NCBI GenBank assembly: GCA_946122785.1
Contig: CAMGYJ010000002.1
Coordinates: 17,706,492 to 17,770,491, forward strand
Origin: Linum tenue
Taxonomy: Eukaryota; Streptophyta; Magnoliopsida; Malpighiales; Linaceae
Reading direction: 5' to 3'
DNA length: 64,000 bases
Part shown: in pieces, positions 43,421 to 55,566 of the stretch
Position numbering within the stretch: position 1 is the stretch's first letter
Layout: each line of letters begins with the position of its first letter
Program-made: the position numbers and the translations under genes
The notes under the pieces: generated by a model
What the model was told of the DNA's origin: nothing
Databases searched by the model: none
The model's input: only the letters and a program-made list of their open reading frames with translations

Positions 43421-46400
43421 TCTATACTAGAATGAGCCACAGTGCGCTGTTTTTGAGAACGCCAAGAGATGAGAGTGGTACGAAAGTAGACAAGATAGCG
43501 AGAGGTGGAGGAGCGATCATCATGATTGCCGGCCCAATCAGAATCAGCAAAGGCAGACGAGGAAAGCGGACCAGTGGCGTGATTAATGGAGAGACCATAC
43601 AAAAGCGTGCCAGAGACATAGCGAAGGAGCCGCTTACTTGTTGACAGAGTACGCAATATCAGGCCGAGTGTAGACAAGGTACTGAAGAGCACCGAGTACC
43701 TGGCGGAAGTGAGTAGCATTAGTGGCGGGGCTACCATCATGAAGAGAAAGAGTACTGGAGGCAGTCATGGGTGTGTCAACTGCCTTAGCTTCAGTCATCA
43801 TAAACCGATGTAGAAGATCAACCATGTATTGACGTTGGGACAAGAGATAGCCGGTGGATGTAGGTATAACCTCAATGCCCAAGAAATAGTTAACATCACC
43901 GAGTGCTTTGAGAGAAAACCGAGAGGAGAGGGCCTGCTGAAATGTCGAGAGCACGGTAGGGTCGTTGCCAGTGAGTAGTAAGTCATCGACATAGACCAAA
44001 AGGTAGAGAAGAGCCCGACCACTAGAGTACACAAAGAGAGAAGCATCAGAATGAGTCCTTTTGAAACCAAACTCGAGAAGAAAGGTACTGAGGGCTGTGT
44101 ACCACGCCCGAAGAGCCTGGCGAAGACCATAAATAGCACGATGTAGCCGACAGGCATTGTGCGGACGATCAGGATCAACAAACCCCGGTGGTTGAACCAT
44201 ATAAACCTCGTCGTGCAAGGGGCCCTGAAGAAAGGCATTATTAACATCAAACTGAGCAATGGACCAGCATTGAGAGAGAGCAAAGTGAAGACAGTACGAA
44301 CAGTGACCGGCTTGACAACCAGACTGAAAGTGTCCGTAAAATCGACATCCGGACGTTGATGAAACCCCTTAGCCATGTGACGAGTCTTGAACCGTTCAAT
44401 GGAACCATCCAAATTGTTCTTGACCCGATAAACCCAACGATTGCCCAGAACATTGTAGAGAGGGAGTCGAGGCACAAGATTCCAAGTGGAGTTTGCTAAT
44501 AAAGCTGAATTTTCAGCAGTGAGGGCATCAGACCATTCTTTGTAACAAAGAGCCTCCTGGACCGAGCGTGGCTCAAGAGGAGGCAACCCATGCTTGAAGT
44601 AGTATGAAACAACAGTTTCTTGGGTCTGAATATCTCATCCTGGGCCTGAGTCCGCATCTGATGCGTGCGAACAAGAGGAGGAGGGGGGCCATGGGAATGC
44701 GAAGGCCCAGATGCAGGGGTGTCAGGGACGGCCGGAAAGGCCTGGGAAGAAGACCGGGGCGTGGACAAAAGCCCAACTGTGGAAGGCCCAGAAGAAGTGG
44801 AAGGATCCGAGGAGCAGCTGCAGCAGAGGGGGAGTGGGCCTGGTGATGTGTATGCGGCGGTGAAGAGCGGACTAGAATGGTGGTAATGGTGGGCTCAATG
44901 TCCAACAGCCAGGAGGCGGTGGAAGGAGGCTGGACAGGCCCAGTAGTAACATAACCTGGAAAATCAGACTCCACAAAAACAACATGGCGTGAGAAGAATA
45001 GGAGGTTACTATGAGGGTCGAAACAACGATAAGCACTGCGCTGAGGGCAGTACCCAAGAAAAAGACAAGGGTGAGAGCGAGGGTCAAGTTTGTGGGCCGA
45101 ATATGGCCGAAGCCAAGGATAGCAAAGACAACCAAAAACACGCAGTTTATGATAATTAGGAGAGAGATTAAAAAGTAGGGTGTATGGAATTTTACCACGT
45201 AAGGCGGAGGATGGAAGACGATTGATGAGATAAATGGCAGTGGAAAAGGCAAAAGACCAAAAAATAGTGGGAAGTTTAGCATGATGAAGAAGAGTGATAC
45301 CAGTCTCAACCAGATGACGATGTTTTCGTTCAGCAAGGCCGTTATGCTCAGTGGTGTGAGGTGGTGTAAGGAGATGGGTAATGCCATGGTCAAGGAGCGT
45401 AGAGCGCAATTTTTGAAATTCGCCTCCACCATCCGTGTAAAGACGACGAATAGTGGTGGAAAAGAAATTCTCAACCATTTTACGAAAATCAAGGAAAACC
45501 TGGAGAACATCAGATTTATTGCGCAAAGGATAATACCATGTATAACGAGTGAAATGGTCAATGATAACCAAATAGTAACAAAAACCATCAATCGAGGAAA
45601 TAGGAGCAGGACCCAAACGCCTGTATAGAATAGATCAAAAGGTCGAGTACTGGATAAAGTTGAGATAAAAAAAATGGGAGTTTATGGCTTTTATTGGAAA
45701 GACAGGCATCACAAGAGGAACTAGTGTGAGAGGACAAAACGGGAAGGGAAAAAGACCGAATAATGCTGGAAAGAGACTGTTGCGATGGATGACCAAGACA
45801 AGCATGCCAAGATGTTGCAGTTGTCCGAGTAGTAACCAGGGCCAGTCGAACATTCTTCACTTCACTTGGCAATTAATACACATCACCGTTGTTTTCCCCC
45901 TTCAGCAGCTGCGCCCCCGTGCAAAAATCCTTCACAACAAAATGAGTGGCAAAAAATTCCACAGAGACAGGATTAGTTTGACATAACTTCGCAACCGAGA
46001 TCAAATGCTTATTGATGGCAGGGACACACAATACATCATGTAAATGAAAATTATGGGTACAAGAGAAATCGTGGAAGAACCAATGTGGGAGATTGCCAAA
46101 CCTGAGCCATCACCGACTAGTATCTCGTCTGGGCCTGTATAATCAGAATAAAGAGATAATTGACCCAAATCGGAGGTGACATGATGAGATGCAACAGTGT
46201 CCATGAGCCATGGCACAGAGGAGGAAGGACCCGAATGAGCTGTTGTGTGATTAGCCTGGGCCTGGCAGACCTGAGTAAATGCCTGACTGGCTTGAGGAAA
46301 CAGCTTGAAGCACTGATCCGGGCGTTCACAATATTGACAGACTACATGGGCCCTGTGTGGACGATTGGGCTCGCTGGAAATAAGTGGGCCAGTAGCTGGT

Positions 46401-46831
46401 TGGCGGGCTGGTGGATAAAATGGAGCATGATGGGAGCTGTCATAAGAATGGGCCTGCTGGCCCATCGGCTGCTGTGGGCGAGCAACACTGCCGCGAGACG
46501 ATTGTGGCCCGCCGCTGGAAGAGGGGCTGCCGACAGGAGAAAAGCAACCACCGCGATGAGAAAAGCCACCGTTTCCACCACGACGCGAATGCCCAGAGTA
46601 GAACGCAATTGGAACAGAGGAATGACGAGCTAGAGCCTTGAGATTGGCCTCAAATTCCACAAGAGAATCAACTAAATCTTCAATTGTAATGAATGTACTC
46701 CTGGCGCGGATAGAGCCTTGATGATCATTTACATATGTAAGCACATCATTATTGCCCTTTGTCATGCTAGCTAATTTGCCTTTCAGATTGATTATACGAG
46801 ACTGAGAGCGCCCATCATACAGTTTTTCCAG

Positions 46832-47139
46832 TGTTGAGGATATTAATTACTTAGTCAAAAAGTAATTAATTCCTTGTCCTACTAGTTCCTAGTTTTCCTT
46901 GTTCAAGTAAAAGAAGGAGACCTGGTTGTCATTAGGGTTTTAACCCTAAGTCTCTCTATATAAGCTTAGCTACGAGATTGTTGTAAGGAAGCCGTTGCAA
47001 TGTAGTCGTTTAATAAAACGTCAGCTGTGAGCTCTTTCGAGCTCACCGTGGATTAGTCTCGATCAATCAATCGATCGAGGATACCACGTAAAATCATTGT
47101 CTCGTGTGTTGTTCCAATTCCGCATCATCAAATTCTTCA
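46832..47139 (+). repeat. 5' LTR of the non-autonomous element
   Basis: TGTTGAGGATATT to CAAATTCTTCA. TATATAA at 46957-46963 is a likely promoter box. Confidence 0.95.
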
Positions 47140-47151
47140 TGGTATCAGAGC

Positions 47152-49039
47152 GAAACTCGATCCCTTGTCTAGGGTTTTGAGCTTCCGCAGTCGGTCTCCA
47201 TTGTTTCTCCCGTAATCATCAATCGTCAATTGCCGCGTCGCCAAGACGAAGTCTCGATCCACAACCAGTTCAGTTCGTAGTCCCGCCGACCAAGACGAAG
47301 TCTAGTCTGCCGTGGGTTATCAATCGCCAATCAAGGTCAGCCGAAAAAGAAACAGCCAATGTGCCGGTCCACCTTCGTGCAACGCAGGTTCTCCAGCTCA
47401 ACAGCAAGTCCGGCTGCCCCCGACGTCGCTAACCCGCCGTCTCGTCACCGGTCGTCGTCGTCATCTACCGCCATCGCCCATCAGCGTCTGCGGACTCCTC
47501 ACAGCCGCCGCCCATGTCAGCGACCGCGGCGTCTTCGTCGTTGAAAGCCCTCACCTGTAGCTGCTCCAACTTCATCGACGGCTCGTCACAAGCCGACCCT
47601 TTGCTCCCAGTCGCAGTCATCGTCACAATCGGGAGAGAGAGATCAGAGCGAAACTCGATCCGAGTTAGGGTTAGATTGGATTTTGCCTACCCTCTCCGCT
47701 GCTAGTGTTTTGTCTTGTCGTTCGTCACCATGTTCGACGAACCATCAATCTCTACAGTCGATAGACGTGGTTGCCTTGCTTTGGCGCTCAACAAGAAGGT
47801 CATGCGATCCCCTGTAATCTACCTACAAAAGATTGTCCATCATAGCCAGCGAGTCTTGCGTCAATCATTGGCCGCCACTGCCTCTCATAGGCTACCAACA
47901 TCGTGGTAGTCGTCTTCCGAAGGTCATTATGTCTCTGCCAAAGTCGAATTCAATCAGTGTTCGCCAAAGATCAGACCTCCATCACTTCTGTGAGATGGGT
48001 AGTGCCTCCTACTAGTCCAATTACCTTTGCCAAATTCACATTGGGGCTTTCACTATTTTCCCTGCATCATATTGTTGGGAGCCGTCCTCAAAGGGTTGAA
48101 TAATTTCTTTCAATGGAATTTCCCCAAACTATGATTTGGCTCTTCGTCCAATATGATCAGTCTAGTCATCATGTTTGGATCGCTTGCATAGTTGTCAATC
48201 AAAGCACACGTCGTTGGAAGCCACCAGCCGTTCAATCCAATATGTTCGGAATCAGTTCTGTTCGCGTGGAGCATTAGGTTGCTTTTGGCTTCATGTTCAA
48301 GATGTTTGGACGTATTGGCAGCATGCACTATGATGATCAAATCGACAGCAGGAATCAAGTGGCTACTATTCTCAGCTGTAGTTTTATCTCACGACATGCC
48401 ATGCAGCCGGTTCCGTCGTCGTGAGTCATGCAGCTGGTAGTGTTGGGAGATAGTACAACTTTCGTCAACAAAAATTGTCAAGTCATAAAACGAGGCAGTC
48501 ACGATCCCAGTAGCGATCGTCCCCTCAGCATTCAGCATCGGTCAATATTGAGTCATCACCATTCTAACTTTCAAGCTGGGCATTCACATCGTTCATGCGC
48601 CAGCTTGAGGGGGAGAATAGGGAATCATCACACGTAAGTCGACTAGTTCAGTCATCAAGTCGACCACGTCTTTCGATCAGTCAGGTTGCTCGGAGAAGCA
48701 CAATCAGCAGTGCAGTTAGAAGTCTCCAAAGTCAGCAACCCAGTCATCAGTCTCCAGTCTCATCCAAGACGTCAAGGTAATTCCGCCATGTGGAGTTCAC
48801 TATTGTTGAACTAGGTCAAGCATGAAGTCGGATCAGTCTCATCCAAGACGTCAAGGAATTTCACCATGTTGAGTTCACTGTCAAAAGAACTGGGTCAAGC
48901 ATGGAGTAGTTTCATCATTTGTCTTCATCTCCCGCAAGCGAACAAAGTCACAGCCTGTTGAATCGTCATTGCCAGCAAGAGGTTGTTTGAGTGTTGTTCA
49001 GTTTCAAGCTCGACATTCTTGTCATTCATGTCTTCGCTT
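47152..49039 (+). other. Non-coding interior of the non-autonomous LTR element
   Basis: Short frames only, such as a Pro/Arg-rich one at 47312-47560. Two internal duplications occur in its second half: one of about 70 bp (48755-48824 and 48834-48903), and one of 47 bp (48569-48615 and 49002-49048). The 47-bp unit includes the polypurine tract itself, so a second tract-like GAGGGGGAG lies internally at 48607-48615. Confidence 0.7.
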
Positions 49040-49048
49040 GAGGGGGAG

Positions 49049-49356
49049 TGTTGAGGATATTAATTACTTAGTCAAAAAGTAATTAATTCCTTGTCCTACT
49101 AGTTCCTAGTTTTCCTTGTTCAAGTAAAAGAAGGAGACCTGGTTGTCATTAGGGTTTTAACCCTAAGTCTCTCTATATAAGCTTAGCTACGAGATTGTTG
49201 TAAGCAAGCCGTTACAATGTAGTCGTTTAATAAAACGTCAGCTGTGAGCTCTTTCGAGCTCACCGTGGATTAGTCTCGATCAATCAATCGATCGAGGATA
49301 CCACGTAAAATCGTTGTCTCGTGTGTTGTTCCAATTCCGCATCATCAAATTCTTCA
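49049..49356 (+). repeat. 3' LTR of the non-autonomous element
   Basis: 308 bp, with three substitutions relative to 46832-47139. Confidence 0.95.
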
Positions 49357-49800
49357 TCCAGAATCAACCAAGCTTCACGAGAGGTAGCCGCACCAGAGAC
49401 AAACGAATACAAAGATTCAGAAATAGAACAATGAAGGGCGTGGAGGATAAGCTTATCTTGACGAAACCAACGATGATGAGCACGATTAGGACCCGTTGCA
49501 TCATTCTCCGTGATCGTTAATGGAGGAACAATGCTTGTTCCATCAATGTAGCTAATAAGATCGAGTCCCATGAGCAGCGTCTCCAGTTGAGAACGCCGCC
49601 AGGAATTAAAATTCGTCGGCGTCAGCTTCAGGGGCAGTCGAGCAGCTGGATTGAATGTGACTATGGGGTCTTCACTTGCAGTCGGCGGCGTTGCAGATGA
49701 GACAACGGAACCAGACATATTGTTGACGAGGAAGATGAGCTCAAAAACAGAGAATTATGACTGGATCAAGCTAGCTGAACGTTGCTATGCTCTGATACCA

Positions 49801-49910
49801 TGAAAGCCATATTTTAGAGAGAAGAATATATATTATTGGAAAACAGAACTTGATTTCTATTAACAAGAATCCCAATTGATATACAAGAGAAGAGAGGGTT
49901 TTTAGGAACA
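49801..49910 (-). repeat. 5' LTR (preserved part) of the minus-strand copia element
   Basis: Its end TGAAAG (CTTTCA on the minus strand) adjoins the initiator-Met primer binding site at 49789-49800. Homology to the other LTR ends near 49910; the true outer end may have been lost. Confidence 0.65.
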
Positions 49911-51882
49911 GAAAGTAGGATGGTAACGTTGCTGCTGCTGAATGGAATTCTTCTCCCGAACCCACTAAATTTGGGCGCGCCCTTTGGTCCGATGAATTAT
50001 ATAAACCGTATGAACAATAATAATAATCGCTCAATCATGCATAAAAGTCGTTACTGAAAGGAAAATCGCACAAGGGAATGAGTTTCCAGAAATATTAATC
50101 AAAACGCATTCTTCTCCATCTCCATGTTCACTGATGAAAGCTTTATATATATATTCGCCATCAATATAGTCTTTTTCCTTCTTTTTTTTTGCCATAGGGA
50201 TCCCACAAGGTGGGAGAGAGCAAGATACGATATAAATACAAAACCTTTGCAGGTCAAATCACAAAAGATAAATAAGGAAGAAACGTCGGTGATCCAACGA
50301 TAAGAGGGCTTTTTTTGCCACGATATGGGCAGCCCTAATATAACTACGCATTAACTAGAATCCATGTATTTGCTTCAACCCTTTTCGGGGCGGAAGTGAT
50401 GGACCAAACTCCTGTGGTTGTCAAGTGACCAGAAAGCAGCAATTCCACGTTGACTCCTCATCGAAACCATAAAGTCCATATGTCTTTGTCATGACACTTA
50501 CACCCCACGCTTACACCCCACCTTTACAAGTTGAAGTTGTGCGAGATGAATTCGATAAGCAACTTCACCTGCAAAACAAACAAATGCATAAGGCAGACCA
50601 AGCCAACAAACAAATACAACGTGCCACAAGCAATTTCCTGCAAAATAACCAGCTTAGCAAAAGTAGACAGGCCCAAGTAGCCAATGCATATACTCAATCC
50701 CGCCAAAAGGCCCAAAACCGCATAGGCTTTTGCTTTACCAATCACTGCCAAAAACTTCCAAACATACTACACCACGGCCAAACTTTTCTTCGGCAAGCAG
50801 AAAATAATCAATCATAAAAATGAATTTAATCAAAAATAAAATATTCAAGCATAAGTCTCTATAAAGCACATCTGTCGACATTCGCTGCACCAGGATAAGC
50901 ATTACGTTATTTGCATTTAATTAAATAAAAAAGAATAGTTGTTAATTAACCTTGTTAAATTAATGAAACTTTAGAAATGTAATAATTATTTCCACCAAGC
51001 AATAACGATGAAATAAGGTAAGAATTAGAACTTGCATCAAGGAATAAACATAATAGGGTAAGCAACCAGTACAAATCATAAGCAGCCAGAAGGCCATAAT
51101 GCCGCATGACGCTGGCTATTCCAAATTGGGATCTAGGTGATTGTAAGAAGACGAGAACCTTTTCAGGAGAGTTTGATAAGACAGTGTTAGAATACCTGGG
51201 GATGCCCAAATGTTGTCCCGATCGAAAGGGATGACAAACTACCGTTGATTATCGTTTATGGAATGGACACAATAGGGGAAATGTTGGAGAAGCAGCATCG
51301 GTGGAAGGTGGACGGCATTACGGTGGCGATAGCGAGACTCACTGGGGCGATTAGATCCGGTCTAATCTGAGATCCAATTCCTAGATATTAGCTTGGACGA
51401 AACTGGTGGCTAGGCTACCGGACGGAATACAGGACCAGAAGAGCTGAAGGGGAAAGCAGGTGGAGCATGGAGATACGGTTGTGGAGGCGGGCGATGGATT
51501 CCATTTCCACCCATAGATAGATATGGCAGAAGAAAATCAGGAAAAGAATTCACAGCCCATAATGGCAAAGGAGGAGATCTACCAGTGACGACCAGTCAAT
51601 CCCAACCGTACCAATCAGATTCTGGAAAAGCACCAACTAGCAAAGCGCCCCAAAGCGGCAGAACCTCGCACAAGCTACCAGTCAAGAACCCTATGTTATG
51701 TTGTCCCCAAGATCCTCAGCCACTCCCAAGCTAGCTAGCTGACGTTGATTGTAGCTCAGCGAGCTCTTGATGACCGGGGATATGTTCAACAGATCGCTAC
51801 AAGGATGGCTGACTGTTTATGATGTGGGAATGTGTAAATTTGAGTAAAGTATCATGGGGAAGGAGGGAGTTCCATTAATATA
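49911..51882. other. Intergenic, no gene recognised
   Basis: Only short frames. A minus-strand frame at 50524-50751 is hydrophobic (AYAVLGLLAGLSICIGYLG), with no recognised family and no start or promoter context that would support it. Confidence 0.45.
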
Positions 51883-54171
51883 GGGGTGTTTGGATTAGAC
51901 AATTAGAAAATGAGGCAATTGGTGGCATTGATCCATTTGAGAAATGTCTCATTTTACAGTTGGGGAATTTTGTCCAAATACACCCGTTTGGATCAGCCAT
52001 TGTTGATGAGGCAATTGGTTTTTTGTCATTTTGTGCAAATAATGTAAACTACCAAAATATCCCTACTAGTTAATATTTTTTTATTTTAATTCTCCATTCA
52101 CAGCACAACTCTCTTTTTCTCAACTCTTTCTCCTCTGCGAGAATACATAAAATCGCCCACCTCCCTTCAAACTCTCCCCCTTTGCATCTATACCCCCATC
52201 TGGACTGTATAATCTGATCTCAAGCTTCTAACATTTGAGTGTGAACCTGCAGTGTATCAATAAGAAAATGTGAGTATAATCTTATTGCAAATACCATAAA
52301 ATAGACACAAAGGTTATAGAAATAAATTATAGCTACATACAGATCATTACATTCATGGTTTCCCCTAATAATTACAACAAGATAAGAGGATGATAAAACA
52401 TCCATGCTTTCCACTGTAAACCAACACCACCTGCAATTTACTACGTTCAGATCATTACATTCACCATCTTAAACTTACCAACTGTCTAGCAGTTACAGTA
52501 TGTACTTACATCCGATTGAAATAGGGTACATTGAAGTGTTCATCATAGGAACTTTTAAAAAACTAGCCTGATGAAGCTAATTATAGAACTTCACAAAATA
52601 ATAGGTTGTCCTACATTTGCAAAGACTGTCATTGAAGTGTTTATAATGACAGATAAACAAAAGGCCTCTTTGCAAATTAGACAACTACCTAACTACTGCC
52701 AACATAATAGGCTAACTATAAATTCCTAGTTCTTTTCAGCCCACCTTCACTAACAAGAAGTTCACAAAACTTTCTGAATAAAGTTCGATTCATCCTTACT
52801 TGGTCGAAAGTATCAATGTCAGTCATTCTAGTTGAATTCCTAAGGTGTCTTTGTCTATCATAGTGCCTTTGCATGTAGGTGTCGATTGGTTGCCTACTAA
52901 GTCTTCGATTCATGTAATGTTCTTGTACAAGCTTAGCTAGTTCGATACCTAAACTAACATAAATCATGAGAAGGTTGGAGAACGACCCAATTGCTGCAAC
53001 CACCTGGCGTCTACGAGCTGGAGCTAAACTTGATAGTCGAGGCATCCTTTATAAAATAGTTAAAATGCATTATTAGTTGGACGAGAACCGGCAAAATCCA
53101 GAAACCCACGTCCATGTCGATTACAGATGCAAAAAGAAGGATACATTTTTGTTGAGCATGTACTTTTAATTTCAAAACGATCATTAGCAATAAATCAAGA
53201 CGTATAATTTGCTTTAATTTGCTTTCTAGAAAGTGACACATATGCAGAACACTAGGGAAGGAGACAGTTCTGTAACAATTGCTTTTTTTATGATCATGAA
53301 ATAATTTAATTGTCAAGGAATGGAACATACAAAGATTAGTTCAACAAAAGGAACAAGCCATTATTAGGTAAATGGCGGAAACCACTAATCAAAAGGTAAG
53401 ACACAGCAGCAAAGGAAACAAAACAGCAATATGGGTATCCTCATGGTTAGACGAAGGAAATAACAATTGCTTTTATGATGAACTCAATAGATAAACTCAC
53501 TTGGGATTGTACTCACGGTGCAACATAAAGGAAAAAAGTGCAGATTCATCATTTAAAACTTGAGAAGAAAGAGAGAAGAAGAAAATATACGCCCCTGGCC
53601 TTCCCTAAATCCCCAGGTACACAAACACAAAGCGTTGAAAGTACTTTCGTCATCAATTAATTAGGGTTACGAGGGGGATTTTTGGATTTGCAACAAGTAT
53701 ATATTTAAGAAGGGTCAAACAGAATCAAGGTACCTGGCTCAATCTTTGAAGATGAGAATCTGGCTCCTCATCCTTCAAACGATCCAGATGCCGCTGGAAG
53801 ATCACCGATGTGTATGCTTCAGTCGCTTGCTCTTCTTTTTTTGGAAAGAAGCAAGACACGATGGAGATGTAAAATGACAGATAAGAAAGAGAGTCCAGTA
53901 GATGAAGAATCAACCAAGGGTAGTTTCGGGTTTATAATAAAAAGGCAGGGACAGCTTTGGAAAGAAAAAAGTATAAAATGGGTCAATCTTAAATTTCTCC
54001 TCCCCCATTAGGTAATTGCAAATGCCTCATAACACGTCAAAGGAGATTGGCCCATGCCCAATTGCTTCATTGTCCTTTTGGTATGCCAAACGGGTCAATT
54101 AGACCCAATTGACTCAAAATGAGACAATTGGGTACAATTGATCCATCACAATGTTTAATCCAAATGACCCC
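51883..54171 (-). mobile_element. PIF/Harbinger-like DNA transposon, internally deleted
   Basis: The ends GGGGTGTTTGGATTAGACAA and (reverse complement) GGGGTCATTTGGATTAAACA form imperfect inverted repeats, continued by scattered CAATTG motifs. The 3-bp flanks are ATA on both sides (51880-51882 and 54172-54174), close to but not the classic TWA of this superfamily. A minus-strand frame resembling the start of a plant Harbinger transposase lies inside. The rest of the transposase is missing, so the element is non-autonomous. Confidence 0.68.
52716..53045 (-). pseudogene. Truncated Harbinger-type transposase, N-terminal part
   Basis: 109 residues ending ...RMNRTLFRKFCELLVSEGG followed by a few residues and a stop. 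The Arg/His-rich segment and the R-M-x-x-x-x-F-x-x-x-C block match what I know of the N-terminus of plant PIF/Harbinger (HARBI1-like) nucleases. The DDE catalytic part, which should follow, is absent in all frames downstream. No Myb-like partner ORF was seen. Confidence 0.6.
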
Positions 54172-54174
54172 ATA

Positions 54175-55557
54175 GTCTTTTTCCTTGTCTCCTGTATTTT
54201 ATTGAAATCCAAACTATAATTGTAAAAAAAAAATGTGCAGCTAGCTTCATTTTCACAATTTCCTCTCGCATTGTTGAAATTTCTATTCTATCTATCCACC
54301 ATCAACTATCTATCTCTTTATACATTGTTATATTCCTTCACTGAATCCATTACCTCGTCGCATTAGTACACTCTTTCTTTGTTTCCTGCATGCATTTAAC
54401 TAAAAACAAAAATATTTGACGGTACAGATTTTACATTTGGGAAACACCATTTTCAAGAAGTTAAATTTACGCCGTCCATGTCATGAACTCAGGATTCACA
54501 ATGAGGGTTATACTGTTGCTGCTGGACCGATCAAGCCAGACGGTGATGGAATCATAAAGCAAGATGCAATCGCCGAATCAGGCGATGGAATTACGAAGCA
54601 AGACGGCGTTGGGTTTGTCTCTGGTGCTGCAGAAGCCACCAACAAAGACAAGATTACCAAAGGGAACCCAATACTCCCTTGATCGAGGAGGTCGCAGATC
54701 GATCAGTCTGTACGTAACGTACGTCAAAGTTCTTCTTGCGATGATGAGTTTGCTGTTTCTATGGCTGAGAAGTTACACTACTGCTAATAATAATTGTATG
54801 CTAATTATTTATTTATTTTTTTTTATTAAAAGGAGGCTAGAAGCCAGGGAAGGGTACCTGTTACAGAGTCAAAGACAATCACTAGAAGACCCAAAAACAA
54901 AAGTCTTATGGGGTTCTAAAGTAATCAAAGGGCAACAAAACATCATCATGAATAGACTGCTCAAAACATCATCATGAATAGACTGCTCAAATTAAAAGGC
55001 AGTGGAGAAGTTCTCCGCAAAGAGCTCAGGTGGCCAAGGCGGGTGTGTCCTGGCTCGTCGAACGCATGACTTCTACTACAGCAACTGGTTCTTGCCGATT
55101 TTCCACCATCATCATGTCCTGGAGAGTGCTGGTTTCCATATTTGATATTTCCACCAACTTCTGGTGAGTCTGGGAGAGAAAATCTTCAATTGACTTTATA
55201 GTGATCGGGAAGTGGCACTATAATATTACTAATAGAATAATTGCAACTTGGCAAGTGAATGTTGCTAAACTCTAAGGCAATTAATTCTCACTCCACATAC
55301 TCGAGACACAGAAAAACAAGTCGCGCGTCATTTCTACACCTTAATTTTCTCACTCAAATTCTTTACATACCCTCGCGCCCGACTTAATTGTTGAAGGACA
55401 AATCCAGTTGTCAACACGTAGGTAGGTTAGTTTTTGTTTTAAAGGTCTCGTTCTTCCCTATTTAAAGAAAGTGACAAATTTGGATCGAACCCTTACCCGC
55501 AATTCTATTACTCCAAGTCTCCAACCTAACGATAAGAATTGAATCTTGCTCGTGGAA
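54175..55557. other. Intergenic, no gene recognised
   Basis: Short frames only. It includes a 26-bp tandem pair at 54937-54988 (listed separately). A weakly coding-like minus-strand stretch at about 54990-55180 was not recognised. Confidence 0.45.
54937..54988. repeat. 26-bp tandem duplication
   Basis: Two identical units beginning AAAACATCATCATGAATAGA at 54937 and 54963. Confidence 0.9.
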
Positions 55558-55566
55558 CACAATTTA

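Larger units (their letters stand above)
46832..49356 (+). mobile_element. Non-autonomous LTR retrotransposon without gag-pol
   Basis: 2525 bp. The LTRs (46832-47139 and 49049-49356) are 308 bp each. The target duplication is TCCAG (46827-46831 and 49357-49361). The primer binding site TGGTATCAGAGC is at 47140-47151 and the polypurine tract GAGGGGGAG at about 49040-49048. The 1.9 kb interior has only short frames and no recognisable gag, protease, RT or integrase. I count three LTR substitutions. It must move using proteins of a copia relative. It sits within the gag gene of the minus-strand copia element. Confidence 0.93.
42537..49718 (-). pseudogene. Interrupted gag-pol of the minus-strand copia element
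   Basis: Reading from the right, the gag N-terminus (49718 to 49357) starts MSGSVVSSATPPT and contains LPLKLTPTNFNSWRRSQLE. It resumes after the nested LTR element at 46831 and continues in the same frame. A degenerate Cys knuckle and an altered protease site (DTVASHH) follow near 46330-46190. Integrase spans about 45860-44900 in two frames (WHACLGHP; TDGGGEF; ERKH). RT spans about 44586-43634 in two frames, with YVDD near 43990. RNase H is split by the hAT MITE: ADSDWAGNHDD lies on one side, and TEAEYRAIAHAAAEFEW with the C-terminal ADALAKPL lies on the other. Several frameshifts plus two insertions make it non-functional. Confidence 0.88.
42323..49910 (-). mobile_element. Old minus-strand copia element with two nested insertions
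   Basis: LTR-like repeats lie at 42323-42428 and 49801-49910. On the minus strand both end in CTTTCA, and the right one is followed at once by the primer binding site TGGTATCAGAGC (written reversed at 49789-49800). The interior codes for copia gag-pol on the minus strand. It is interrupted by a hAT MITE (42852-43420) and a non-autonomous LTR element (46832-49356). The outer limits of the LTRs are uncertain: repeat identity fades after about 110 bp and I found no matching target duplication, so one side may be truncated or rearranged. Confidence 0.82.

Noticed and set aside
49911..49915. GAAAG as target duplication of the minus-strand copia element
   Set aside because: The matching GAAAG on the left lies inside the LTR end (it also occurs next to the primer binding site on the right), so it cannot be a target duplication.
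50491..50817. 108-codon Gln/Asn-rich plus-strand frame
   Set aside because: No domain, promoter or homology that I recognise; the opposite strand is equally open, so it is probably chance.
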